Assembly: GCA_041625575.1 (NCBI GenBank)
Contig: JBFJTG010000026.1
Coordinates: 1-32,743 of the forward strand
DNA length: 32,743 bases
Source: Litorivivens sp041625575
GTDB lineage: Bacteria; Pseudomonadota; Gammaproteobacteria; Pseudomonadales; Spongiibacteraceae
Reading direction: 5' to 3'
Positions 7,411 to 14,852 of this stretch are shown piece after piece. The notes below the pieces were generated by a model. It was not told where the DNA came from and did not search any database. It saw nothing but the letters and a program-made list of their open reading frames with translations. Numbering within the stretch: position 1 is the stretch's first letter; each line of letters opens with the position of its first letter. Made by a program: the position numbers and the translations under genes.

Positions 7411-8448
7411 TCAGCTTAGGGGACGTTGGCTCAAGCGGCTTAACCACTTTCCAATCACAGTATCGAAGGCACTGTGCGCTGCAACGCCCACTTTTTCGGC
7501 CAGGGTTTTTCTTGTTACATATTTAATCGCAAACAATTCAGTTGTTTCACGCTTGCCGAGCAGGAACTCATCGCTGGTTTGCAGCTCGTCGATCAAGGCG
7601 TTATCGAGGGCCTTCTTGCCAAACCATACCTCACCGGTAGCAACCGCCTCGACAGCAAGTTGGGGCCGGTGCTCACGCACAAAGTCCTTGAACAAAACGT
7701 GAGTCTCCTCCAGCTCTTCCTGGAATTTCTCACGACCCTCGTCGGTATTCTCGCCGAACACCGTTAGGGTTCGCTTAAACTCGCCGGCAGTATGCATTTC
7801 GAAATCAACGTTATGCTGTTTCAGGAGGCGGTGAAAGTTTGGTAGCTGGGCTATAACGCCGATTGAGCCGATTACCGCAAAGGGCGCCGCCAGTATGCGG
7901 TTGCCGATGCAGGCCATCATGTAACCACCGCTCGCCGCGACGAGATCTACCGCTACGGTAAGCTGGATGCCCTTTTTCCGTATTCGCTCCAGTTGCGAAG
8001 CTGCCAGTCCGTAGGTGTGAACCATGCCGCCGCCGCTTTCCAGCCTGAGCAGCACTTCATCCTGCTCACGAATAACAGTAAGCAGCGCTGATATTTCGTG
8101 CCGCAGGCAATCGACCGCCGAGGCTTTAATATCGCCATCAAAATCCAGAATATAGAGACGCGGCTTGTCTTCGGCCTTGTCGTTCTTTTTACGGGCCTTT
8201 TGCTCAGCCTTGTGCTTTTTTTTCTGTTCTTTACGTTCCTGTTTTAGGCTAGCCTCATCCAGCACCATTGACTTGATTTGGTCTTCCCAGTCGTCATAGC
8301 GGTCGTTGAGTGCCGTCACCTCGATATGACCTTCCGGTTCACGTCGACGCGAGCCAAGCGACGCCACCATGCCAATAATGACAATAAAGGCAAGCACAAA
8401 AGTGATGGTTTTCGCGAGGAAGAGTCCGTAATCGCTAAGAAATTCCAA
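7411..8448 (-). CDS. sohB: SohB inner-membrane serine peptidase (S49 family)
   Basis: A 345-residue protein matching SohB. One N-terminal membrane helix (about 8-32) is followed by a charged, lysine-rich linker (about 68-95) and the S49 protease fold. The nucleophile is Ser173 in VAASGGYMMAC and the general-base lysine is Lys225 in GEFKRTLTVFG, the Ser-Lys dyad of signal peptide peptidase-like S49 enzymes. SohB is periplasm-facing and degrades small peptides or membrane-associated fragments; in E. coli extra copies suppress loss of HtrA/DegP. The start codon is TTG at 8448 with AGGAG seven bases upstream; the next in-frame ATG would remove the membrane helix. It lies 62 bp after the membrane protein gene, and a 16-bp palindrome fills part of that gap. 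Confidence 0.95.
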   Translation of the reverse strand: MEFLSDYGLFLAKTITFVLAFIVIIGMVASLGSRRREPEGHIEVTALNDRYDDWEDQIKSMVLDEASLKQERKEQKKKHKAEQKARKKNDKAEDKPRLYILDFDGDIKASAVDCLRHEISALLTVIREQDEVLLRLESGGGMVHTYGLAASQLERIRKKGIQLTVAVDLVAASGGYMMACIGNRILAAPFAVIGSIGVIAQLPNFHRLLKQHNVDFEMHTAGEFKRTLTVFGENTDEGREKFQEELEETHVLFKDFVREHRPQLAVEAVATGEVWFGKKALDNALIDELQTSDEFLLGKRETTELFAIKYVTRKTLAEKVGVAAHSAFDTVIGKWLSRLSQRPLS

Positions 8449-8491
8449 AGGTGTTCTCCTGACTGCTCAAGGCGCTAAGCGGGGCATATTC

Positions 8492-8507
8492 GGGGCAGCG
8501 CTGCCCC
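8492..8507. repeat. 16-bp perfect palindrome between two minus-strand genes
   Basis: GGGGCAGCGCTGCCCC is a perfect palindrome starting three bases beyond the stop codon of the 216-residue membrane protein gene. In RNA it can form a GC-rich stem of six to seven pairs. No U-tract follows, so it is more likely a transcript-stabilising or attenuating stem, or a protein site, than a terminator. A partial copy (GGGGCA) lies just downstream at 8481-8486. Confidence 0.6.
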
Positions 8508-8510
8508 AAG

Positions 8511-9161
8511 TCAAGAAGACCAGTTGTCTACGGCCTTTCGGGCTTCGGAATTTTCCGGACGAGCGAGTAAGCCAAAGCTGCTGATGGTGACCTGATAACG
8601 TGCGCCATTGGCCATGGGTAGATAGGTGGCGCTGCCGTACTCGGTATCGGCAAACTTCAAAACCGACTCACTGCGTTTCAGCCACTCCCAGACATCAAAT
8701 ACGTCAGAGGTCTGAATAGCGTGTACGCTGCGGGGCTTTTTGCGTTCGTCGTCCAGGCTTTGATAGCGACCCGATATCCGCTCCAGGCGGTATATCGGCG
8801 CAAAGCCCAGGCGCGCCATGGATGAGCCCCACTTGATTGTTCGTGCATCGAGTTGCCACTGATCGCCAAACAGTTGGTATTGGTGCGATTCCTCCCCAAC
8901 AATAACCGTTGCTTCATAGTGCTGGGGCCCCTGCTGGCGAAATTGCACCGCAGCAATGGGGCTTTCGTTGAGCAAGGCGCGATAGGAGTATAGGTCCCAG
9001 GCCGATAGCAATGCGGTTAGGGCAAGCAAGGCGCAAATCATTGCAAAACTGCCAACGAGGAAGTGTTTCAGGACAGGGATATTGAGAAGCAAGCGTATAG
9101 AGATAAAGGCGAGAGGTACCGCCAGCAAGACCAAGGATAGCGATAAAATCAATATGCTCAC
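8511..9161 (-). CDS. Conserved inner-membrane protein, unknown function
   Basis: A 216-residue protein with two N-terminal membrane helices (about 3-25 and 36-57), followed by a soluble, strand-rich domain of about 155 residues (from LLNESPIAAVQFRQQGPQHY) with no recognised catalytic motif. Pseudomonads have a protein of this size and layout that databases often label multidrug transporter or efflux pump; the topology does not support a transporter and I would not repeat that name as function. The GTG start at 9161 is preceded by GGGGA about eight bases upstream. It follows fimL by 22 bp and precedes sohB by 62 bp, so the three probably share a transcript. Partition of the soluble domain to the periplasm or cytoplasm is not clear. 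Confidence 0.72.
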   Translation of the reverse strand: MSILILSLSLVLLAVPLAFISIRLLLNIPVLKHFLVGSFAMICALLALTALLSAWDLYSYRALLNESPIAAVQFRQQGPQHYEATVIVGEESHQYQLFGDQWQLDARTIKWGSSMARLGFAPIYRLERISGRYQSLDDERKKPRSVHAIQTSDVFDVWEWLKRSESVLKFADTEYGSATYLPMANGARYQVTISSFGLLARPENSEARKAVDNWSS

Positions 9162-9183
9162 TGCAGCTTCCCCAGAGTACTTG

Positions 9184-10920
9184 TCATGCCGCCGATGAGC
9201 TTCCTACCTTGTAACCCAAAGCCGCTAGACTTTCTTCAGCCAGAGACAGTAAATCATCGTCGGCATTTTGCTGCCTGCTCAGCTCCAGAACGTAGTACTC
9301 AACGCTTATTAGCGCATCAGCCAGCGTTTCGAGTAGCTCCTGAGCTTTGCCGTTAATTTTGCTGGACGGTTTGCCGGTGAAGTCGTTGATAAATTTTACC
9401 GCCGCCATCAATACTTGCGTAATCCGTTCCATTTTCAACAGCTGGAAAGCCCCCCTGATAGAGTCCAAGGTAGTACCCACGTTGTAAATATGGGCGATGT
9501 CGTACTCGGATTCGACGTAGGAGCTTATCGCTCGCTTCGACATACTAATTCCGGCTTCCGATTCTTTGAAGACAATGAGACGCGAGGTTTCCAGCTGACT
9601 GCTGCTACTTATGGCCATTTGGCGATCAGGAGTCAGGTTTTCCAATTCCTCGGCGGTCAATTGATTGCGATCCAGCTTGTCGAAACTATGTTCTATGAAC
9701 AATATGGCGTCGGCGATATTCGGGAGCTGCTCCTGCGCTTGCTTGTGTCCTGCGCTGATGAGCTTTCCCGCCGCCTCTGCCTGGGCGGTGAGATAGCTCG
9801 CCAGTGTCGGCAGGCTTAAAACCGTTAGAACGCCGGCCAATTGCCGCAGGATTGTTTGCAACGGTTCGATTTCTTCAGCATCCGTGCGCCCGCTTTGCAT
9901 CAAAATCTCAAGAATGTCCATCGCATTGCGCAGCTCTCCGCGGAGCTCTTTCGATACCGTGAGCATGGCATCGGCACCCGGACCAAACATGCGCTGCATT
10001 TGCCCTTGCAACTCAACGTCGTTGAATGGCAGCCTTTCTATGCCCGCAGCTTCCATAAAACGAGCCGCCGCTGATCCCGCTTTCGGGTTCGCTATTTGCA
10101 GCAGATAATATAATTCCTGTTCCAATCCGGGCACGTCCGGTACAGTATTTCGTTTGGCCAGGTTATTGAGGCCACGCAAGGCCTTGTCTAGCATGCCAAG
10201 AATTCGTCGCCTCGTACTGTTGAGTGTAAGGCTCCTCTCCTGAAACCCATCCAACACGGCGCTGGCGAGTAGCCAGAATCGTTGCGCGGGTCCGGGCTCT
10301 ATTAGACCGCACAGGCGCTGCAAGGCCCGAGTCATTAGACGAATATGCAATTGCACCTGGGAATCGCGAATTACGCCCAGCAAACCGACCTGATACATGT
10401 GTCTCAGGCGCTTAATTGAATCAGCGGCTGTCGCGTCGTCCGCGTGGGGCCTCACCCCAAAATCCGAACTCTCACTAAAGCTGGGTATCATTGCGCCGAC
10501 CAAAGAATGCTCGAACAAAATATCCTGACCGTGGGACAGCCGTAATTCGTTTATCTGCGGCAGCAGCATTAATACGCTGTCTGTTTTACGTGCCGAGACG
10601 GACTCAAGATAGCGCGGCAACACAAAAAATGAAGCGCTCAGCGCTTCTAATTGTTTGGTATTCAGTGTCTTACGCGCTTTTAGGCAATCGTCCATCAAAG
10701 CGTGCATATTGCTCGCGAGTAGCGCTGCTGCGCCAATTTCTATCAACTGCAGGGTGCCGGCGACTTGCCAAACCAGTGCCAGGCAATTTTCAAGGAGGTT
10801 GTTATTGTCCTGATCGGACAAATATTCTTCAAATGTGTCGACCGCCTGATCCAGCGTGACGCCTAGCTCAGTTCTGACCAGGTCCAAGGACGACAAATTT
10901 ACCGCTACTTCATACTGCAC
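9184..10920 (-). CDS. fimL: FimL-like type IV pilus/cAMP regulator with degenerate Hpt domains
   Basis: A 578-residue soluble, mostly helical protein resembling the N-terminal part of the ChpA/PilL chemotaxis kinase. It opens SLDLVRTELGVTLDQAVDTFEEYLSD, then NCLALVWQVAGTLQLIEIGAAALLA, as in FimL/ChpA. The histidine that would be phosphorylated in a working Hpt domain is not apparent, as known for FimL. In Pseudomonas aeruginosa FimL supports twitching motility and CyaB-dependent cAMP/Vfr output through FimV and the Pil-Chp system. The start is GTG at 10920 with GAGG about six bases upstream. Its neighbours match the PA1822 (fimL), PA1820 (nhaB), PA1816 (dnaQ) region from memory, which strengthens the call. 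A ChpA paralogue fragment is the alternative. Confidence 0.8.
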   Translation of the reverse strand: MQYEVAVNLSSLDLVRTELGVTLDQAVDTFEEYLSDQDNNNLLENCLALVWQVAGTLQLIEIGAAALLASNMHALMDDCLKARKTLNTKQLEALSASFFVLPRYLESVSARKTDSVLMLLPQINELRLSHGQDILFEHSLVGAMIPSFSESSDFGVRPHADDATAADSIKRLRHMYQVGLLGVIRDSQVQLHIRLMTRALQRLCGLIEPGPAQRFWLLASAVLDGFQERSLTLNSTRRRILGMLDKALRGLNNLAKRNTVPDVPGLEQELYYLLQIANPKAGSAAARFMEAAGIERLPFNDVELQGQMQRMFGPGADAMLTVSKELRGELRNAMDILEILMQSGRTDAEEIEPLQTILRQLAGVLTVLSLPTLASYLTAQAEAAGKLISAGHKQAQEQLPNIADAILFIEHSFDKLDRNQLTAEELENLTPDRQMAISSSSQLETSRLIVFKESEAGISMSKRAISSYVESEYDIAHIYNVGTTLDSIRGAFQLLKMERITQVLMAAVKFINDFTGKPSSKINGKAQELLETLADALISVEYYVLELSRQQNADDDLLSLAEESLAALGYKVGSSSAA

Positions 10921-11275
10921 CAGTTGACCTCACTGCAAAGTCTATCGAGTGTATGTGCCACCCCATCCTGTTAAGCTAGAATTTGAAGGGGCCGGCACGT
11001 TTTTCTCTAACTATTATTATGGCTGGTTTTAAACCGCGGTCATCCTAAGCCACTTTACGTCGCTCATCAGCAGTTTACGTAATTGTGATAATGTCTTTCC
11101 TAAGTGGCTGTATTGCTTGCACTATAAAGTGTAGCCGAGTTTACTTGCTGGGCTACACAAAGAAAGTGTGAATAATCGCAGTAGACAATGGAAATGAAAT
11201 AGCTTTTGAAGATATTCTTCTGCAGTTAGTATAGTCGCCGCCTTTTTGCCCTTAGCAAAAGAATAAGGAATTTAG
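10921..11275. other. 355-bp divergent intergenic region, fimL/nhaB, rich in repeats
   Basis: No gene is seen here. It holds the start region of fimL on the left and a sigma-70 promoter for nhaB on the right. Between them are two perfect 8-bp inverted repeats: AGCCACTT (11048-11055) with AAGTGGCT (11102-11109), loop 46 bases, and GTGTAGCC (11129-11136) with GGCTACAC (11151-11158), loop 14 bases. Inside the first pair the heptamer TTTACGT occurs twice, at 11054-11060 and 11074-11080, 20 bp apart, so on the same face of the helix. This density suggests binding sites for one or more regulators; which ones is unknown. Confidence 0.55.
11206..11235 (+). promoter_or_regulatory. Sigma-70-type promoter for nhaB
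   Basis: TTGAAG at 11206-11211 and TATAGT at 11230-11235 are separated by 18 bp. Transcription would start near 11242, giving a leader of about 34 bases that carries AAGGA just before the nhaB ATG at 11276. The GTGTAGCC/GGCTACAC inverted repeat ends about 48 bp upstream of the -35, a position suited to an activator. Confidence 0.55.
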
Positions 11276-12778
11276 ATGAATCAGTCGCTACCGCGTGCTT
11301 TTTGGAGCAACTTTTTGGGCAATTCGCCCACTTGGTACAAACAGGCCATCATTGGCTTCCTCATATTGAACCCGATACTACTCGTCGTTGCCGGCCCGTT
11401 CTTCACTGGCTGGGTGCTGATTGGCGAGTTCATTTTCACCCTGGCATTAGCGTTGAAGTGCTACCCCCTCCAACCCGGTGGCCTGTTGGCGTTTGAAGCA
11501 ATCGTGATTGGCATGGCTTCGCCGGAGACGGTATACGAAGAAGCATCGGCCAACTTTGCTGTCATCATGCTGCTGATGTTTATGGTAGCGGGCATCTACT
11601 TCATGAAAGACCTGCTGCTATTTGTCTTCACGAAGATTTTGTTAGGAATACGCTCCAAGACATTAATTTCACTACTATTTTCCTTTGTCGCAGCGGTCCT
11701 GAGTGCCTTTCTCGATGCCTTAACGGTGACCGCTGTACTGATTACCGTGGCGACGGGCTTTTTCTCGGTTTATCACAAAGTGGCTTCCGGGAAGAACTTT
11801 GATCACGATCATAACCATACGGATGACGATGACGTTGCCGGCGAAAACCGCAGCGATCTGGAACAGTTCCGCGCCTTTTTGCGCAGTCTGATGATGCACG
11901 GCGCGGTTGGTACGGCGCTCGGTGGAGTCTGCACGCTGGTTGGCGAGCCTCAAAACCTGCTCATTGCAGAGAAAGTGGGCTGGGACTTTATCGAGTTCTT
12001 CGTGGCCATGGCCCCCATCAGCATGCCCGTTCTGGTGGCAGGCCTCATCACCTGCCTACTCCTGGAAATGACCGGGTGGTTCGGATACGGAGCCAAATTG
12101 CCGGAGCGCGTGCGTGGGATCCTTGAGAGTTTTGATGCCGACCAAAGTGCCAAGCGCACTACCCGCGATGTCGCCTCGCTGATAACCCAAGCCTTAGTGG
12201 CCTTATTTCTGGTTGTAGCCTTGGCGGGACACCTTGCGGAAGTCGGCATTATTGGTCTGGCCGTTATCGTGCTGCAAACAGCCTTCAACGGTATTACCGA
12301 AGAACACCGTATTGGCCATGCCTTCGAAGAGGCCCTGCCCTTTACCGCCCTGCTGGTCGTATTCTTCGCGATCGTAGGCGTAATCCATGAGCAGCACCTT
12401 TTTACGCCAATCATCACGGCTGTTCTGGATCTGGAAGGACAGACCCGTACGGCGATGTTCTTTATCGCCAATGGGCTTCTGTCGGTCATTAGCGACAACG
12501 TGTTCGTGGCGACGGTTTACATCAATGAAGTTAGGGCTGCATTTGATGCCGGCCGGCTGACTCGCCAGGAATTCGAGCACATGGCCATCGCGATTAACAC
12601 GGGCACCAACATCCCCAGCGTTGCCACTCCCAACGGTCAGGCCGCTTTCCTGTTTTTGCTGACCTCGGCTCTGGCGCCGCTGATTCGCTTGTCCTACGGA
12701 AAAATGGTTGTGATGGCGCTGCCCTACACCATCGTGATGACCACGGTCGGCCTGCTGGCGGTTATTTACGCCCTGTAA
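11276..12778 (+). CDS. nhaB: NhaB sodium/proton antiporter
   Basis: A 500-residue polytopic inner-membrane antiporter with about 12 membrane segments, normal length for NhaB. Diagnostic stretches are MNQSLPRAFWSNFLGNSPTW at the start, LSAFLDALTVTAVLITVATG, GTALGGVCTLVGEPQNLLIA, SVISDNVFVATVYINEV and NTGTNIPSVATPNGQAAFLF. It exports Na+ (about 3 H+ for 2 Na+ in E. coli), helping pH and salt balance, which fits a marine cell. A cytoplasmic loop at about 173-190 is rich in His and Asp (NFDHDHNHTDDDD), a possible pH or metal sensor; I believe similar loops occur in relatives. It has its own promoter and converges on dnaQ, with four bases between the two stop codons. A terminator hairpin follows inside dnaQ. 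Confidence 0.97.
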   Translation: MNQSLPRAFWSNFLGNSPTWYKQAIIGFLILNPILLVVAGPFFTGWVLIGEFIFTLALALKCYPLQPGGLLAFEAIVIGMASPETVYEEASANFAVIMLLMFMVAGIYFMKDLLLFVFTKILLGIRSKTLISLLFSFVAAVLSAFLDALTVTAVLITVATGFFSVYHKVASGKNFDHDHNHTDDDDVAGENRSDLEQFRAFLRSLMMHGAVGTALGGVCTLVGEPQNLLIAEKVGWDFIEFFVAMAPISMPVLVAGLITCLLLEMTGWFGYGAKLPERVRGILESFDADQSAKRTTRDVASLITQALVALFLVVALAGHLAEVGIIGLAVIVLQTAFNGITEEHRIGHAFEEALPFTALLVVFFAIVGVIHEQHLFTPIITAVLDLEGQTRTAMFFIANGLLSVISDNVFVATVYINEVRAAFDAGRLTRQEFEHMAIAINTGTNIPSVATPNGQAAFLFLLTSALAPLIRLSYGKMVVMALPYTIVMTTVGLLAVIYAL

Positions 12779-12782
12779 ACCG

Positions 12783-13496
12783 CTACTGAAGCCAGCGGCA
12801 ATTACCGTCGCTGGCTTTATCTATCGCTTCCAAGCGTTCCTGATGAGCACTCAACTCGACTTCTGTAGCCCGCAGCACGGGTAGTGGCTGGCGTTGGGCA
12901 CTGAGCCGCCTGATTTCATTGGCGACTTCCGGCCCGCCACCGGCATTTGCACCCTCTCCCGCCAAGGTAAGACCAATCTGGCCACCCGTCATCAACAAGT
13001 ACACGTCCGCCAGAATTTCGGCATCCAGCAAGGCACCGTGCAAATCACGCTGGGAGTTGTCTACCCCGTAGCGTTGACACAGGGCATCCAGACTATTGCG
13101 CTGACCTGGATGCTTCTGGCGGGCCATAACGAGGCTGTCGATAACCGTACAGTGATCTTCAACCGACTCCTTGCGCCCGAGGAGCTTAAGTTCATTGTCG
13201 AGAAACCCGACATCGAAGGGCGCGTTATGGATGACCAGTTCAGCACCGCGTATAAATTCGAGAAACTCATCTGCAATTGCCGCAAATACCGGCTTATCCT
13301 GAAGATATTCATTGGTTATGCCGTGAACTTCCATCGCTCCGGCGTCAATGTCGCGCTCGGGATTGATGTACTGATGGTAATGCCGGCCGGTCAGGCGCCG
13401 ACCTATGAGTTCAACACAGCCGATTTCAATAATCCGGTGGCCCTGACTGGTCTCCAGACCGGTGGTTTCGGTATCTAGTACAACTTGGCGCGACAC
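12783..13496 (-). CDS. dnaQ: DNA polymerase III epsilon subunit, 3'-5' proofreading exonuclease
   Basis: A 237-residue DnaQ of normal length. The DEDDh active site is complete: Asp8 and Glu10 in VVLDTETTGLE, Asp95 in HNAPFDVGFLDNE, His153 and Asp158 in LHGALLDAE. The C-terminal tail beyond about residue 180, ending CRWLQ, is the part that binds the alpha subunit. It removes mispaired bases during replication. The start is GTG at 13496 with GAGGGAG seven bases upstream. It follows rnhA by 29 bp on the same strand, unlike E. coli, where the two genes are divergent. Its last codons double as the terminator hairpin for nhaB on the opposite strand. Confidence 0.97.
   Translation of the reverse strand: MSRQVVLDTETTGLETSQGHRIIEIGCVELIGRRLTGRHYHQYINPERDIDAGAMEVHGITNEYLQDKPVFAAIADEFLEFIRGAELVIHNAPFDVGFLDNELKLLGRKESVEDHCTVIDSLVMARQKHPGQRNSLDALCQRYGVDNSQRDLHGALLDAEILADVYLLMTGGQIGLTLAGEGANAGGGPEVANEIRRLSAQRQPLPVLRATEVELSAHQERLEAIDKASDGNCRWLQ
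12789..12817 (+). terminator. Intrinsic terminator for nhaB embedded in dnaQ 3' end
   Basis: A perfect 9-bp stem, AAGCCAGCG (12789-12797) and CGCTGGCTT (12809-12817), with an 11-base loop, begins 11 bases after the nhaB stop and runs into TTTAT. On the other strand the same bases encode the last residues of DnaQ, so one sequence serves as protein code and as terminator. The U-tract is short. Confidence 0.65.
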
Positions 13497-13525
13497 GCGG
13501 AATCTCCCTCGAGTGATAGCCTGCT

Positions 13526-13957
13526 CTATGTAAGTTCGTCTATGCCTTTATTGGCCAACTGATCGGCAATTTCGTTTTCACGATGCCCGCTGTGGCCTTT
13601 TACCCAGCGCCAGTCGATGTCGTGCGTTTCAGCCAATTTATCAAGCTGCTGCCACAAATCCTTGTTTTTGACGGGTTTTTTGTCGGCTGTACGCCAGTCG
13701 CGGCGCTTCCAGTTGGCGATCCATTCGGTAATCCCCTTGCGCACATATTGTGAATCCGTTGTCAGCACCACCTCAGAACGGCGGGTCAAAGCCTCCAAGC
13801 CTTTAATGGCCGCCATCAACTCCATACGGTTATTAGTGGTTTCGGCTTCACCACCGTAGAGCGATTTTTCGACCCCGTTGTAACGTAATAAGGCACCCCA
13901 TCCGCCCGGCCCGGGATTTCCCCGGCAAGCGCCGTCGGTAAATAATTCTACAGTCAT
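13526..13957 (-). CDS. rnhA: Ribonuclease HI
   Basis: A 143-residue bacterial RNase HI that cuts the RNA strand of RNA-DNA hybrids. All catalytic acids are in place: Asp8 (FTDGACRGNPGPGGW), Glu46 (NNRMELMAA), Asp68 (TTDSQYV) and Asp132 (NEIADQLAN), with His122 in KGHSGH as the usual helper. The basic helical handle (NWKRRDWRTADKKPVKNKDL) is present, so it is the E. coli-type enzyme. The ATG at 13957 lies two bases after the stop of the methyltransferase gene, so the two are almost certainly co-transcribed and coupled; dnaQ follows 29 bp later. An R-loop enzyme next to the proofreading subunit is a conserved pairing in gammaproteobacteria. Confidence 0.97.
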   Translation of the reverse strand: MTVELFTDGACRGNPGPGGWGALLRYNGVEKSLYGGEAETTNNRMELMAAIKGLEALTRRSEVVLTTDSQYVRKGITEWIANWKRRDWRTADKKPVKNKDLWQQLDKLAETHDIDWRWVKGHSGHRENEIADQLANKGIDELT

Positions 13958-13959
13958 TG

Positions 13960-14745
13960 TTACTCGCTATATTTGGAATTCGGAAAAGCTTCGCGTGCTG
14001 CGCCCAGAGGACGCACGTTCACCAGGGCCTCTCGCCGCCACTTCAGTTTTACCGGCGTAATCGGCGCCCGGTATTTTGTCGCCGACAGCACAAAACTTCC
14101 ACCCAAAGGTAGTTTTTTTATCAGATCGGGCATGGGTCGCGCATGTGTCATACACCAGGCAGGCTTGCCTAGCGGCAGACGGTGAAAACCGTACCAGCAA
14201 TGGTTTACCTCAAAACCCAGAAGATGAAGCCAATCGACCAGGCGGCTGGTCGTTAGTAAATGCTGCTTCCAGACACTGCCGCGCTTCAGCCGGCCGGAAA
14301 TTTGTTGTTGAATACCCAAAACTGAAAACGGATTGAAAGCGATGATGACGACGCGCCCGCGAGGCACCGTAATACGCTCAATTTCACGCAGCATACTGTG
14401 GGGGTTGGCGACAAACTCCAGCAGGTGATGCAGCACCACCGCATCCTGGCTTTCATTCGCTATCGGAAGTTGCGCAAAATCGGCAATGGCGTCCAAGGAA
14501 CGGCCCAGCTCATGCTGCCTGGCAGGCCCAATGGAATAGTGTCGGTGAACACCGTCGAGACGACTCGCCAGCGTTTGCGTAACAACACTCAACTCCAGGA
14601 GTGAGTGACCGAACACGCCCGTCAGGGACTCGTCAAGCAGCTGCCGTTCCTCCTTGATTAGCTGGCGGCCAACAGGCCCTTCAAACCAGCGCTTTAACGC
14701 AGGCAGCAGCTCGCTGTCCGGTGCCTGTTGGCGCCATGTGGGCAC
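13960..14745 (-). CDS. yafS: YafS-like class I SAM methyltransferase-fold protein
   Basis: A 261-residue protein of the YafS family by position (between rnhA and gloB, as in E. coli) and by its second half. PIANESQDAVVLHHLLEFVA followed by MLREIERITVPRGRVVIIAF and NPFSVLGI is the Methyltransf_11 motif II/III region. Motif I is odd: where a glycine-rich DxGxG loop is expected the protein has GHSLLELSVVTQTLASRL. The start is GTG at 14745, because AGGAG lies just upstream; a TTG at 14760 would place that ribosome site inside the gene. It leads the methyltransferase-rnhA-dnaQ unit. Substrate is unknown; SAM binding itself should be considered unproven. Confidence 0.8.
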   Translation of the reverse strand: MPTWRQQAPDSELLPALKRWFEGPVGRQLIKEERQLLDESLTGVFGHSLLELSVVTQTLASRLDGVHRHYSIGPARQHELGRSLDAIADFAQLPIANESQDAVVLHHLLEFVANPHSMLREIERITVPRGRVVIIAFNPFSVLGIQQQISGRLKRGSVWKQHLLTTSRLVDWLHLLGFEVNHCWYGFHRLPLGKPAWCMTHARPMPDLIKKLPLGGSFVLSATKYRAPITPVKLKWRREALVNVRPLGAAREAFPNSKYSE

Positions 14746-14779
14746 ATGTAACTCCTGCAATTCAAAGGATTGATGCCAG

Positions 14780-14818
14780 TCGAGTCAAAGCCCGACTTGC
14801 AGTTGCGCTTTGACTCGA
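14780..14818. repeat. 12-bp perfect inverted repeat in the yafS/gloB divergent region
   Basis: TCGAGTCAAAGC (14780-14791) and GCTTTGACTCGA (14807-14818) are perfect inverses around a 15-base centre. Each arm contains TTGACT reading outwards (minus 14783-14788, plus 14811-14816), so both could be -35 boxes for the divergent genes. Neither has a good -10 at 17 bp. It could be a shared operator for the two directions, or a hairpin in a longer transcript. Confidence 0.6.
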
Positions 14819-14852
14819 TTAGCGTAACCCAAAAGCAATAAATTGAGTATGT

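Noticed and set aside
10941..11020. Possible sigma-54 promoter near TGGCAC (minus) or CCGGCACG (plus)
   Set aside because: The -24-like element is present but the -12 TTGC with its essential GC is missing on both strands.
11950..12498. Minus-strand open frame of 182 codons opposite nhaB
   Set aside because: Composition is that of an antisense shadow of a membrane protein and no motif is present.
12894..13478. Long plus-strand open frame opposite dnaQ (194 codons)
   Set aside because: DnaQ on the other strand has a complete active site; the antisense frame has no family match and follows from codon bias.
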